From NCBI GenBank assembly GCA_964637835.1, contig CAZWYF010000015.1:1-64000 (forward strand): 64,000 nucleotides of DNA. Reading direction: 5' to 3'. Numbering within the stretch: the first letter of the stretch is position 1; each line of letters opens with the position of its first letter. Below the pieces are notes generated by a model. It made no database searches, was not told where the DNA came from, and saw only the letters and a list, made by a program, of their open reading frames with translations. The stretch comes from Glo-17 sp964637835 (GTDB lineage: Bacteria > Krumholzibacteriota > Krumholzibacteriia > LZORAL124-64-63). A program made the translations under genes and the position numbers. This document shows, piece by piece, positions 40,365 through 49,347 of the stretch.

Positions 40365-41129
40365 GTGGCCGGCCATTCCAAGTGGGCGAACATCAAGCAT
40401 CGCAAGGCGGCCCAGGACGCCAAGCGGGCCAAGGTCTGGACGCGCCTGATCCGCGAGGTCACCATCGCCGCCCGCGAGGGTGGCGGCGACCCGGAGGCCA
40501 ACCCGCGCCTGCGGGCGGCGGTGACCACGGCGCGGGCCAACAACATGCCCAACGACACCGTCGAGAAGGCCATCAAGCGCGGCACCGGCGAGCTCGAGGG
40601 CGTCACCTACGAGGAGATCAACTACGAGGGCTACGGTCCCGCCGGCGTGGCGATCCTCGTGGAGACCCAGACCGACAACAAGAACCGCACGGCCGCCGAG
40701 GTGCGGCACGTGTTCACCAAGCATGGCGGCAAGCTGGGTTCCACCGGCTGCGTCTCCTATCTCTTCACCCGCAAGGGCATGATCGTGGTCGCCGCCGACG
40801 AGGGCGAGGCCGCGGTGGATCCCGAGCAGGTGATGGAGGTGGCCATCGAGAACGGGGCCGAGGACGTGGAGGAGTCCGCCGGCACCGTGGTCGTGACCAC
40901 CGCCATGGAGGACCTGCACGCGGTCTCCACCGCGCTGCAGGAGGCGGGCCTGCCCGTTCGCGACGCCGACCTGATCATGGAGGCCAGCACCGAGGTGGCC
41001 ATCGAGGACGAGAAGGAGGCGGCGGCGGTCCTGCGCCTGGTCAACTACCTCGACGATCTCGACGACGTCTCCAAGGTGTCGGCCAACTTCGACATCGACG
41101 CCGAGCTGCTCGCCAGGCTAGACTCCTGA
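40365..41129 (+). CDS. yebC: YebC/TACO1-family protein
   Basis: The product has 254 residues and begins at GTG with AGGAGGT 6 bases upstream. The N-terminus AGHSKWANIKHRKAAQDAKR is the family signature. GGDPEANPRLRAAVTTARAN, NMPNDTVEKAIKRGTGELEG and YEGYGPAGVAILVETQTDNK follow. The family includes proteins that relieve ribosome stalling at proline stretches as well as proteins annotated as transcriptional regulators. Linkage to ruvC is widely conserved. Confidence 0.95.
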   Translation: MAGHSKWANIKHRKAAQDAKRAKVWTRLIREVTIAAREGGGDPEANPRLRAAVTTARANNMPNDTVEKAIKRGTGELEGVTYEEINYEGYGPAGVAILVETQTDNKNRTAAEVRHVFTKHGGKLGSTGCVSYLFTRKGMIVVAADEGEAAVDPEQVMEVAIENGAEDVEESAGTVVVTTAMEDLHAVSTALQEAGLPVRDADLIMEASTEVAIEDEKEAAAVLRLVNYLDDLDDVSKVSANFDIDAELLARLDS

Positions 41130-41139
41130 GCAGCGGATC

Positions 41140-41175
41140 GGGGACCGGAGGGCGCACGGCCGCCGTCCGGTCCCC
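41140..41175. other. 10-bp perfect inverted repeat between yebC and ruvC
   Basis: GGGGACCGGA (41140-41149) and TCCGGTCCCC (41166-41175) could form a stem with a 16-base loop. No T-tract follows. It may attenuate or partially terminate between yebC and ruvC, or may be chance in GC-rich DNA. Confidence 0.35.
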
Positions 41176-41224
41176 AGCCTGCCCCCGTTCCACGCACTCG
41201 CCTGCCCGCCGCGCCGGAAGGACC

Positions 41225-41728
41225 ATGAGCACGGCCACGCGCATCCTCGGCATCGATCCGGGTTCCCACGCCACCGGCTGGGCGGTCATCGCCGTGCAGC
41301 CGGCGGTGCGGCGCCTCGCCTCGGGAGTCATCCGTCCGGGACGCGATCTGGCGCTGCCGGAGCGCCTGCTGGCCATCGACCGGGCCCTGGCCGCGGTGAT
41401 CGCCGAGCACGCGCCGGAGGTGATGGCGGTGGAGGATCTCTTCAACGCCCGCAACGCCCGCAGCTCGCTGGTCCTCGGCCACGCGCGCGGCGCCGCCCTC
41501 CTGGCCGGCGCCCGGGCCGGCCTGGTGGTGCACGAGTATCCGCCGGCGGTGATCAAGCGGGCGCTCACCGGCAACGGGCAGGCAGGCAAGCAGCAGGTCC
41601 GGTTCATGGTCATGCGCCTGCTGCGACTGAGCGACGAGCCCGGCCTGGACGAGAGCGACGCCCTGGCCGTGGCCCTGGCCCATGATGGTCGCCGCCGCGT
41701 CGGAGCGACGGCCGGAGGTGTGCGGTGA
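41225..41728 (+). CDS. ruvC: Holliday junction resolvase RuvC
   Basis: The product has 167 residues. It cleaves Holliday junctions symmetrically. Catalytic acidic residues sit in ILGIDPGSHATGW (first Asp), MAVEDLFNARNARSSLVLGH (Glu) and LDESDALAVALAHDG (Asp pair). EYPPAVIKRALTGNGQAGKQ is the conserved basic segment. The GAAGGA site is close to the ATG (2-3 bases), which may lower initiation. It overlaps ruvA by GTGA. Confidence 0.96.
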   Translation: MSTATRILGIDPGSHATGWAVIAVQPAVRRLASGVIRPGRDLALPERLLAIDRALAAVIAEHAPEVMAVEDLFNARNARSSLVLGHARGAALLAGARAGLVVHEYPPAVIKRALTGNGQAGKQQVRFMVMRLLRLSDEPGLDESDALAVALAHDGRRRVGATAGGVR

Positions 41729-42351
41729 TCGCCTTCGTGGACGGGACGCTGGCCCAGGGGGGGCGGGAGGCCGTGGTGGCGGTGGCCGGTGGCGCGGTGG
41801 GGCTGGACCTGCTGCTCTCCGAGCGCGGGGCCGGGCGCTTGCCGGGAGTCGGCGAACCGGTGAAGCTGTGGACCCACCTCGCGGTGCGGGAGGATGGCTG
41901 GACCCTCTTCGGGTTTCCCACCCTGGAGGAGCGGGCCATGTTCCGGCTGCTGGTGACCGTCTCGGGCATCGGCCCGCGGGTGGCGCTGGGCATGCTGTCG
42001 GGAGCCGAACCGGCCGCCATCGCCGGCTACCTGCGCACCGGGGACGAGAAGGCCCTCGCGCGCCTGCCCGGCATCGGCAAGAAGAGCGCCGCCCGGCTGG
42101 TGGTCGAGCTGGGCCAGCGCGTGCCGGCGGGGCTGGTTCCCGCCGACGAGACCTCCTCCGGCGTGGCGGCGGGTGCCGCGCCCACCGCCGGGCTGGGCGC
42201 AGCGCTGCCCGTGCTACTGGCCATGGGCCTGCCCGCCCAGCAGGCGGAGAACCTCCTGGAGCAGGCGCGCCGCGCACGACCGGAACTGGCCGAGGACGTG
42301 CAGGCCTGGGTGCGCGCCGCCCTGGCTGGCCTGGGCGCACCGGGGCGCTGA
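41725..42351 (+). CDS. ruvA: Holliday junction branch migration protein RuvA
   Basis: The product has 208 residues with a GTG start in the GTGA overlap with ruvC. The N-terminal OB fold (MIAFVDGTLAQGG) is followed by two helix-hairpin-helix motifs (LVTVSGIGPRVALGMLSG and LPGIGKKSAARLVVELG). The C-terminal three-helix domain (VLLAMGLPAQQAENLLEQAR) contacts RuvB. It binds four-way junctions and loads the RuvB motor encoded next. Confidence 0.95.
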   Translation: MIAFVDGTLAQGGREAVVAVAGGAVGLDLLLSERGAGRLPGVGEPVKLWTHLAVREDGWTLFGFPTLEERAMFRLLVTVSGIGPRVALGMLSGAEPAAIAGYLRTGDEKALARLPGIGKKSAARLVVELGQRVPAGLVPADETSSGVAAGAAPTAGLGAALPVLLAMGLPAQQAENLLEQARRARPELAEDVQAWVRAALAGLGAPGR

Positions 42352-42426
42352 CCGCCCCGGCGCCCGGCCGACTCGCTGTCATCCGTCCAGCCGCCGCGGG
42401 CCGGACGCCAGCCCTGAAGGAGCATC

Positions 42427-43458
42427 GTGGACGAGACCCGCTGGACCGATCCCGAGGAGCAGCCCGAGGACCGCGCGCTCGACCGCAGCCTGCGGCCGCG
42501 CAGTCTGGACGAGTTCGTCGGCCAGCAGGCGATCAAGGAGAACCTGCGGGTCTTCGTGACCGCGGCCCGGCAGCGCGGCGAGGTGCTGGACCACGTGCTC
42601 CTCTACGGGCCACCGGGGCTGGGCAAGACCACGCTGGCCCAGATCCTGGCCGGGGAGATGGAGCTGGAGATCCGGCTGACCAGCGGCCCGGCGTTCCAGA
42701 ACAGCGCCGAGCTCATCGCCCTGCTCTCCGAACAGGCCGATCGCCGCGCCGTGTTCATCGACGAGATCCATCGCCTGAACCGCGTGATCGAGGAGCACCT
42801 CTACCCGGCCATGGAGGACTGGCGGGTGGAACTGGTCATCGACAAGGGCCCCGGGGCGCGCCACTTCAACCTGCAGCTCGAACCGTTCACCCTCATCGGC
42901 GCCACCACCCGGGCGGGACTGATCACGCCGGCGCTGCGCAGCCGCTTCGGCATCGTCTGCCACCTGGAGTTCTATCCGCCCGAGGAGCTGGCCACCATCG
43001 TCACCCGGTCGGCGGGTCTGCTGGGCATCGAGCTCGCTCCCGACGGCGCCCTGGAGATCGCCCGCCGCAGCCGGGGCACGCCGCGCGCGGCCAACCGGCT
43101 GCTGCGCCGCGTCCGCGACTACGCCCAGGTCGACGGCACCACGGTGATCGATCGCACCGCCGCCGACCGGGGGCTCTCCCTGCTGGGCGTCGACGCGGTC
43201 GGTCTCGAGCCGCTGGACCGTCGCTACCTCGGCGTGATCTGCGAGCACTTCCAGGGCGGCCCGGTGGGCGTGCAGAATCTCGCGGTGTCGCTGGGCGAGG
43301 AGATGGACACCCTCGAGGACGTGGTCGAGCCGTTCCTCATCCAGGCCGGCCTGCTCAAGCGGACCCCCCGCGGGCGCGAGGTCACGCCTGGCGGCTGGCG
43401 TCACCTGGGGCTGCAGCCGCCGTCCGGCGGCGTCGCCGGGCAGGGGGAACTGCTCTGA
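42427..43458 (+). CDS. ruvB: Holliday junction branch migration ATPase RuvB
   Basis: An AAA+ motor of 343 residues starting at GTG with AAGGAG upstream. It has RPRSLDEFVGQQAIKENL, Walker A LLYGPPGLGKTTLAQILAGE, Walker B RAVFIDEIHRLN, sensor 1 FTLIGATTRAGL and sensor 2 in SRGTPRAANRLLRRVRDYA. A C-terminal winged helix follows (VEPFLIQAGLLKRTPRGREV). The segment after Walker A (GPAFQNSAELIALLSEQADR) deviates from the common 'KPGDLAAILTNL' wording but keeps spacing. queA starts 2 bases after its stop. Confidence 0.96.
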   Translation: MDETRWTDPEEQPEDRALDRSLRPRSLDEFVGQQAIKENLRVFVTAARQRGEVLDHVLLYGPPGLGKTTLAQILAGEMELEIRLTSGPAFQNSAELIALLSEQADRRAVFIDEIHRLNRVIEEHLYPAMEDWRVELVIDKGPGARHFNLQLEPFTLIGATTRAGLITPALRSRFGIVCHLEFYPPEELATIVTRSAGLLGIELAPDGALEIARRSRGTPRAANRLLRRVRDYAQVDGTTVIDRTAADRGLSLLGVDAVGLEPLDRRYLGVICEHFQGGPVGVQNLAVSLGEEMDTLEDVVEPFLIQAGLLKRTPRGREVTPGGWRHLGLQPPSGGVAGQGELL

Positions 43459-43459
43459 G

Positions 43460-44791
43460 ATGATCGATCCGGCGGCCTATCGCTATCACCTGCCGCCGGA
43501 ACTGGTGGCGCAGGAGCCGACGGCATCACGTGATGCCTCGCGGCTGCTGGTGGTCGATCGCGGTGCTGGCGTCCGGGGCCTGCACGTCTTCGGCCACCTG
43601 CCCGACATCCTGCGGGCGGGCGATCTGCTGGTGGTCAACGACAGCCGCGTGCTGCCCGCGCGCCTCTGGACGCGGCGGGACGACACCGGCGGCAGGGTCG
43701 AACTGCTGCTGCTCGCGCCGGAGACGACCGTGGAACCGGCCACCGCGACCGCGCCCGCGGCCCTGGGCCGCCGGCCGCCCCCCACGGACGCACCGCCCTG
43801 GCGGGCGCTGGCCCGGCCGGCGCGTCGCCTGCGATCCGGCCATGAACTCGTGGTCGGGACGGCGGCCACCGCCACGCCCGGCGGGCCGCGGCTGCGCATC
43901 CTGGCGACCCATCCCGGCGGCGAGGTCTCCGTGGCGCTTGCCGGGACCGACCCGGCGGCGGTCGCCGCCGCCGCCGCCGCCGCCGCCGGCGGCGGCGACG
44001 GCGCGGTCGGGCCGGGCGACCTCGCGGCGGTGGCCGAGATGTGGGGCGACGTTCCCCTGCCACCGTACATCCGCCGTGATGGCGAGCATCCGGACCCCGC
44101 CGCGCGGCGCGCGCAGGACCGGCAGCGTTACCAGACGGTCTACGCCCGCGGCGACGTGGCGGCCGGCGCCTCGGTGGCCGCACCCACCGCCGGTCTGCAC
44201 TTCACGCCGGAGGTATTCGCCCGCCTGGCCGAACGCGGCGTCGAGACCGCGCGCGTGACCCTGCACGTGGGGCCGGGGACGTTCCGGCCGCCGAGCGCGG
44301 AGCAGATCGCGGCGGGCCGGCTCCACGCCGAGCGGTTCGTCTTGCCGGCAGCGACGGCCCGGGCGGCGGACGCCTGCCGGCGCGCGGGCGGGCGCGTGAT
44401 CGCGGTGGGCACCACCAGCCTGCGCGTCCTCGAGACCGTGGCGCGCCTGCACTTGCCCGCGGCCGCGCCTCCGGGCACCGTGGTCGAGCAGACGGCGGCG
44501 GGACAGCAGCCGCCGCCGGTCTTCACCGGAATCGCGCGTCGCGAGGCGGAGGGCTGGGCCGTGGCCGGGATCACGCGCCTGTTCCTGCGACCGCCGGAGC
44601 GGATCGCCGCGGCCGATGGCCTGCTGACCAATTTCCACCTGCCCGGGTCGAGCCTGCTGATGCTCGTCGCCGCGCTCACGGGACAGACCTCGTGGCGCGC
44701 CGCCTACGAGGAGGCCGTGGCCCGGCGGCTGCGCTTCTTCAGCTACGGCGACGCCATGCTCATCCTGCCCCCGGAGGAGGCCACCCCGTGA
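43460..44791 (+). CDS. queA: tRNA preQ1(34) S-adenosylmethionine ribosyltransferase-isomerase (enlarged)
   Basis: QueA converts preQ1 to epoxyqueuosine in tRNA using SAM. Core motifs are present: YHLPPELVAQEPTASRDASR, LLVVNDSRVLPARL, VPLPPYIRR, YQTVYARGDVAAGASVAAPT-AGLHFT, and FLRPPERIAAADGLLTNFHL with PGSSLLMLV. At 443 residues it is about 90 longer than usual. The extra length is Ala/Pro/Gly-rich inserts near residues 90-115 and 160-190, the second encoded partly by a GCC triplet run (43963-43989). tgt follows with a GTGA overlap, giving the classical queA-tgt pair. Confidence 0.94.
   Translation: MIDPAAYRYHLPPELVAQEPTASRDASRLLVVDRGAGVRGLHVFGHLPDILRAGDLLVVNDSRVLPARLWTRRDDTGGRVELLLLAPETTVEPATATAPAALGRRPPPTDAPPWRALARPARRLRSGHELVVGTAATATPGGPRLRILATHPGGEVSVALAGTDPAAVAAAAAAAAGGGDGAVGPGDLAAVAEMWGDVPLPPYIRRDGEHPDPAARRAQDRQRYQTVYARGDVAAGASVAAPTAGLHFTPEVFARLAERGVETARVTLHVGPGTFRPPSAEQIAAGRLHAERFVLPAATARAADACRRAGGRVIAVGTTSLRVLETVARLHLPAAAPPGTVVEQTAAGQQPPPVFTGIARREAEGWAVAGITRLFLRPPERIAAADGLLTNFHLPGSSLLMLVAALTGQTSWRAAYEEAVARRLRFFSYGDAMLILPPEEATP
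43963..43989. repeat. GCC triplet microsatellite inside queA
   Basis: About nine consecutive GCC triplets encode an alanine run in a non-conserved insert of QueA. Slippage would add or remove whole codons and leave the frame intact. Confidence 0.85.
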
Positions 44792-45996
44792 CCGATCTGC
44801 TCGCGCGCCCCTTCGACTTCCGCATCACCGGGCACGATCCGGACAGCTCGGCGCGCCTCGGCACGTTGCACACACCCCATGGTGATGTCCCCACGCCCGT
44901 GTTCATGCCCGTCGGGACGTCCGGGTCGGTCAAGGCCCTGACCTTCGAGCAGGTGGCGGCCAGCGGCGCCCGCATCATCCTGGGCAACACCTATCATCTG
45001 CATCTGCGCCCGGGGCACGAGCTCATCGGGTCCCTGGGCGGCCTGCACCGCTTCCAGGGCTGGGACGGCGCCCTGCTCACCGATAGCGCCGGTTTCCAGG
45101 TCTTCTCCCTCACCGATCTGGTCCGCGTGGACGAGGATGGCGTGCGCTTCCGGTCGCATCTGGATGGCACGCCGTTGGCGTTCACGCCGGAGCTCAGCAT
45201 GGAGATCCAGCTCGGCCTCGGCGCGGATATCGTCATGGCCTTCGATCACTGCGCGCCGGCGGACAGCGATCCGCGGGAGATCGCCCGTGCGGTGGATCGC
45301 ACCGGCCGCTGGCTGCGCCGCTGCCTCGAGGCGTTCGGCCCGGGCGGCCGCCGCGTCGAGGGCGGCTGGGAGCGAGTGCTCTTCGGGATCATGCAGGGCG
45401 GGACCAGCGTGGCGGAGCGGCGCCGATCGGCCGCGGACATCACGCAACTCGACCTTCCCGGCTATGCCATCGGCGGCCTCTCGGTGGGTGAGCCCAGGCC
45501 CGTCCTGCACGAGATGACGGCCGTGGCCGCCGGACTCCTGCCGGCCGACCGGCCGCGCTATCTCATGGGCGTGGGTTATCCCGACGACATCCTGGCCGGG
45601 GTGCTGGCGGGCGTGGACATGTTCGACTGCGTCCTGCCCACGCGCATGGCGCGGACCGGCTCGGTCCTCACCTGGGATGGTCGTCTGGTGGTCAAGAATC
45701 GCGACTACGCTCGCGACGAGCGACCCATCGATCCGGGCTGCCCCTGCCCCACCTGCCGCCGCCACAGCCGGGCCTACATCCGGCACCTGTTCCAGGCGCG
45801 TGAACTGCTCGGGCCCATCCTCGCCACGCAGCACAACGTCTGGTTCTATCAGGAACTCATGCGACGCATCCGGGCGGCCATCGCCGCTGGCACGTTGACC
45901 GGGCTGGCGAGCGCGGTCACCGACCGCTGGCGAGCCGGCGAACGGCAGCGTCTGCAGGAGGTCGCCCGGCGGCCGCCGGGTGGCCGCAAGCGCTGA
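44788..45996 (+). CDS. tgt: tRNA-guanine transglycosylase
   Basis: The product has 402 residues and starts at GTG (GTGA overlap with queA) behind GGAGGAGG. It exchanges guanine-34 for preQ1 in GUN anticodons. Motifs: FMPVGTSGSVKALTFEQV, ILGNTYHLHLRPG, TDSAGFQVFSL (catalytic/binding Asp), LFGIMQGGTSVAER, YAIGGLSVGEP, CVLPTRMARTG and the zinc site CPCPTCRRHSRAYIRHL with a downstream His (TQHNVWFY). The C-terminal about 20 residues are basic. Together with queA it indicates queuosine synthesis. Confidence 0.96.
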   Translation: MTDLLARPFDFRITGHDPDSSARLGTLHTPHGDVPTPVFMPVGTSGSVKALTFEQVAASGARIILGNTYHLHLRPGHELIGSLGGLHRFQGWDGALLTDSAGFQVFSLTDLVRVDEDGVRFRSHLDGTPLAFTPELSMEIQLGLGADIVMAFDHCAPADSDPREIARAVDRTGRWLRRCLEAFGPGGRRVEGGWERVLFGIMQGGTSVAERRRSAADITQLDLPGYAIGGLSVGEPRPVLHEMTAVAAGLLPADRPRYLMGVGYPDDILAGVLAGVDMFDCVLPTRMARTGSVLTWDGRLVVKNRDYARDERPIDPGCPCPTCRRHSRAYIRHLFQARELLGPILATQHNVWFYQELMRRIRAAIAAGTLTGLASAVTDRWRAGERQRLQEVARRPPGGRKR

Positions 45997-46111
45997 TGGA
46001 GGTTGCCCGCCCCGGCGGGCGGGTGCATCATGGGAAGCGGATGCCGCGCTGCGGCCTGCCCGCGGCCGCCGGATGTCCCGGCCGCCCGTACACGTAGACA
46101 AAGGAGCCGAC

Positions 46112-46438
46112 GTGACCCTGCTACCCTTCCTGGCCATGGCCGCACCTCCCGCAGACGGCAGTGGAGGCGGCGGTAACCCGCTGTACTTCTTCGGGATGAT
46201 GGCCCTCATCTTCCTGATCTTCTGGTTCCTGATCATCCGGCCGCAGCAGAAGCAGCAGAAGCAGCGGCAGGCCATGATCGCCGCCCTGAAGAACGGGGAC
46301 CGCATCGTGACCAACGGCGGGCTCTTCGCCACCGTCAAGGACGTCCACGAGGAACGCGTGGTCGCGTTCATCGCCGAGGGCGTGAAGGTGGAGATCGCCA
46401 AGAACGCCATCGGCGGCGTGGTGGCCAAGAAGAGCTGA
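46112..46438 (+). CDS. yajC: YajC, Sec translocon accessory protein
   Basis: The product has 108 residues starting at GTG behind AAAGGAG. It has a single membrane helix (FFGMMALIFLIFWFLIIRPQ), then QQKQQKQRQAMIAALKNGDR and IVTNGGLFATVKDV, the standard YajC pattern. It associates with SecDF-SecYEG. Unlike the usual tgt-yajC-secD-secF order, the next gene here is def, and secDF are not in the window. Confidence 0.94.
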   Translation: MTLLPFLAMAAPPADGSGGGGNPLYFFGMMALIFLIFWFLIIRPQQKQQKQRQAMIAALKNGDRIVTNGGLFATVKDVHEERVVAFIAEGVKVEIAKNAIGGVVAKKS

Positions 46439-46441
46439 CCG

Positions 46442-46990
46442 ATGCCCGCCGCGCTGGATGCCGCCGTGCCGCCGCCGGTGCTGGTCTACGGGGACCCGCG
46501 CCTGCGGTGGCCGTGTCGGGAGGTGGCGGCGGGCGAGGATGTCGCCGCGCTGGTGGGCGCGATGCACGGCGCCATGCAGGTCCACGAGGGAGTGGGCCTG
46601 GCGGCGCCGCAGATCGGCGATCCGCGGTGCGTGGTGCTGGTGGGCGATCCGGACCAGCCGGATGCCGCGCCGCGCGTCCTGATCAATCCGCGCCTCGAGC
46701 GCTGCTTCGGCGAGGTGGTCCCCTTCGAGGAGGGATGCCTGTCGTTCCCGGACCTCTACCTGTGGCTGTCGCGACCGCGGGGCGTGGAGGTGGTCTATCG
46801 CGACCTCGCCGGCACGTCGCGGCGGCTGCGGGACGAGGGCGTCCTCGCGCGCATCCTGCAGCACGAGCTGGATCACCTCGACGGTGTCCTGTTCATCGAC
46901 CACCTGCCGCGCTGGCGGCGGTGGCTGCTCCAGGGACGGCTCTGGCGAATGTCCCGGCGCGGCGGCGCCGCCTGGAAGGAGTCCGCGTGA
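46442..46990 (+). CDS. def: peptide deformylase
   Basis: A metal-dependent enzyme of 182 residues that removes the N-formyl group from nascent proteins. All three motifs are seen: GVGLAAPQIG (near 50-59), EEGCLSFPD (metal Cys) and QHELDHLDGVLFID (HExxH). The C-terminus is basic and Arg-rich (RWRRWLLQGRLWRMSRRGG). It overlaps fmt by GTGA, forming the conserved def-fmt-rsmB group. Confidence 0.95.
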   Translation: MPAALDAAVPPPVLVYGDPRLRWPCREVAAGEDVAALVGAMHGAMQVHEGVGLAAPQIGDPRCVVLVGDPDQPDAAPRVLINPRLERCFGEVVPFEEGCLSFPDLYLWLSRPRGVEVVYRDLAGTSRRLRDEGVLARILQHELDHLDGVLFIDHLPRWRRWLLQGRLWRMSRRGGAAWKESA

Positions 46991-47928
46991 ACCTGGTCTT
47001 CATGGGTTCGCCCGAGTACGCCGTGCCGAGCCTCGAGGCGCTGCTGGCGGCCGGTCACGAGGTCCGGCTGGTGGTCTCGCAGCCGGATCGTCCCGCGGGC
47101 CGCGGCCGGCGGCTGGCGCCCACCGCGGTCAAGGCGGCCGCGGGAGAGCACGGCCTGCCGGTGATCACCCAGGACCGGGGCAAGGCCGAGCGACGGCGCG
47201 TCCAGGAGCAGGTGGCCGCCGCGCGTCCCGACGCCATCGTGGTGGTGGCGTTCGGCCACATCCTGCGGGCGCCGCTGCTGGAACTGCCGGAACTGGGCTG
47301 CCTGAACATCCACTTCAGCCTGTTGCCGCGCTGGCGCGGCGTCTCGCCCGTCCAGCACGCCATCCTGCACGGTGATGCCTGGACCGGCGTGACGCTCATG
47401 CGCATGGACGAGGGCGTCGACACCGGCCCCGTCCTGGCCGCCACCCCCGTGGCCATCGGGCCGGGCGAGACCGGGGGCGAGCTGCTCGAGCGCCTCGGCG
47501 ACCTGGGCGGCGAGCTGCTCGCGCGCACGCTGCCCGCGGTGGCGAGCGGACGCTGCGAGGCGGTGATCCAGGAGGACGAGGGCGCGGTCTATGCCCCCAT
47601 GCTCACCAAGAGCCTGTCGCCGGTGCGCTGGGATCGCGATGCGATCACCGTCCACAACCAGATCCGCGCCCTCGATCCCTTCCCCGGCACCACCAGCTTC
47701 CTGGCGGACAAGCTGCTGAAGATCGGCGCCGCCGAGCCGGTGGGCCTGCCGCGCGGCCGGGCGGCGGCCGGTACGGTGCTGGTCGTCTCGGAGGCCGGCA
47801 TCGAGGTGGCCTGCGGCAGCGGCCGCGTCCGGTTGCTGCGCCTGCAGTCGCCGGGCCGGCGCATGCTCCCGGTGGCGGAGTTCCTCCGCGGCTTCGCCGT
47901 CCAGCCCGGCCAGGCGTTCACCTCGTGA
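46987..47928 (+). CDS. fmt: methionyl-tRNA formyltransferase
   Basis: The product has 313 residues with a GTG start. It formylates initiator Met-tRNA with 10-formyl-tetrahydrofolate. The catalytic triad region is visible: LNIHFSLLPRWRGVSPVQHA (Asn, His) and LMRMDEGVDTGPVL (Asp). The N-terminus VNLVFMGSPEYAVPSLEALL and the C-terminal domain (IRALDPFPGTTSFL ... RLLRLQSPGRRMLPVAEFL) are standard. It overlaps def and rsmB by four bases each. Confidence 0.95.
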   Translation: MNLVFMGSPEYAVPSLEALLAAGHEVRLVVSQPDRPAGRGRRLAPTAVKAAAGEHGLPVITQDRGKAERRRVQEQVAAARPDAIVVVAFGHILRAPLLELPELGCLNIHFSLLPRWRGVSPVQHAILHGDAWTGVTLMRMDEGVDTGPVLAATPVAIGPGETGGELLERLGDLGGELLARTLPAVASGRCEAVIQEDEGAVYAPMLTKSLSPVRWDRDAITVHNQIRALDPFPGTTSFLADKLLKIGAAEPVGLPRGRAAAGTVLVVSEAGIEVACGSGRVRLLRLQSPGRRMLPVAEFLRGFAVQPGQAFTS

Positions 47929-49325
47929 GCGCCGACCCGCGGCGCCGCGCCGTCCTCGCGGCCCTGCTCGCGGTGCGCCGCGGCCGGAGTCTCGACGCCG
48001 CGCTGGCCCAGCTGCGCCGACGCCTCGGCGGCGACCACGAGGCCATGGCGGTGGCGGAGGAGCTGCTGCGCGGCGTCCTGCAGTGGCAGGCCCGGTACGA
48101 CCTCCTGATCGCGCGCTTCAGCCGCCGGCGGCCCACCGACGACCCCACCGTCCGCGGCGTCCTGCACCTGGCCCTGCACCAGCTCCTGACCAGCCGCGGC
48201 GTGCCCGCCTACGCGGCCGTGCACCAGGCCGGCGAGCTGCTCCGGGCCGAGGGGCGCCGGCGGGCGGTGGGGTACGCCAACGCCGTCCTGCAGGGCGTCC
48301 AGCGCACCGTGGCCGCGGCCGGCACCGAGCGGCCGCTCGACGCGGTCGTCCCGCTGTTCGATCTGCCGGCCGACCCCGACGACCCGCGACTCGAGGATCC
48401 CGCGGTGATCCCGCGCCTGGCGGCCTGGTGGTCGCACCCGGTGTGGCTGGTGGAGCGATGGTGCGCGCGCCTGGGCGTGGCGGAGACCGCGCGCCTGCTG
48501 GCCCACGCCAACACGCCCGCCCCCGTGACGCTCCACGTGCTACCCGGCCACGACCCCGCCGCGGCGGCCTCGGCCCTCGAGGCCGCGGGCGGGGCGTGCG
48601 AGGTGGTGGCGGGGTTCCCGCGGGCGCTGCGCCTGCGTGAGCGCCACGATCGCGAGAGCCTGCGCCGCCTGCTCGCCTGCACCGACGGACTGCTGGTCCA
48701 GGACGCCGCCGCCCAGGCGGTGGTGGACTGGCTCACCGCACAGGGGGACGACCTCGCCGGGCTGGCCGGCCCGGTGGTGGATCTCTGCGCCGCGCCCGGG
48801 GGCAAGGCCCTGCACCTGCGCGCGCTGCTGCCGGCCGGGCGGACGGTGGTGGGCATGGACCTGCAGCCGCGGCGCCTGGGCCGGCTGCGCGAGAACCGCG
48901 ACCGCCTCGCCCCGGTGGGCCTGCCCTTGCTGGTGGGCGACGGGACGCGCCCGCCGCTGCGGCCCGGCACGGCGGCCGCCGTGCTGCTGGATGGACCCTG
49001 CTCGGGCACGGGCGTGGCGCGGCATCATCCGGAGGGCCGCTGGCGCCTGCGGCCACCCACCCTCGCGCGCAATGCCGATCGCCTGCTGGCGCTGGCCACC
49101 GGGGCGGTGGATTTGCTGGTTCCCGGCGGACGCCTGTACTATGCTACGTGCTCGCTGGAACCCGAGGAGAACGAGGACGTGATCGCGCGCCTGCTGACCG
49201 CGCGTTCGGATCTCGAGCCGCTTCCCGACGCCAGCGGCGCCGCGCAGCGCCGCTGGGCGGGCTGGCGCCGCGGCACCGACAGTTTCTTCGCGGCGCGCCT
49301 GCGACGGCGCCCGCAGGACGCCTGA
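47925..49325 (+). CDS. rsmB: 16S rRNA (cytosine-C5) methyltransferase RsmB
   Basis: The product has 466 residues. The N-terminal NusB-like RNA-binding domain (RRRAVLAALLAVRRGRSLDA ... GVPAYAAVHQAGELLRAEGR) is followed by a SAM methyltransferase domain. The SAM site is VVDLCAAPGGKALHLRALL. DGPCSGTGVARHHPEGRW carries the motif IV Cys (near 356), and YYATCSLEPEENEDV carries the motif VI Cys. The GTG start overlaps fmt. Only one lysine is present in the chain. Confidence 0.93.
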   Translation: MSADPRRRAVLAALLAVRRGRSLDAALAQLRRRLGGDHEAMAVAEELLRGVLQWQARYDLLIARFSRRRPTDDPTVRGVLHLALHQLLTSRGVPAYAAVHQAGELLRAEGRRRAVGYANAVLQGVQRTVAAAGTERPLDAVVPLFDLPADPDDPRLEDPAVIPRLAAWWSHPVWLVERWCARLGVAETARLLAHANTPAPVTLHVLPGHDPAAAASALEAAGGACEVVAGFPRALRLRERHDRESLRRLLACTDGLLVQDAAAQAVVDWLTAQGDDLAGLAGPVVDLCAAPGGKALHLRALLPAGRTVVGMDLQPRRLGRLRENRDRLAPVGLPLLVGDGTRPPLRPGTAAAVLLDGPCSGTGVARHHPEGRWRLRPPTLARNADRLLALATGAVDLLVPGGRLYYATCSLEPEENEDVIARLLTARSDLEPLPDASGAAQRRWAGWRRGTDSFFAARLRRRPQDA

Positions 49326-49347
49326 GCCCCGAACACCCCGAGGAGCC

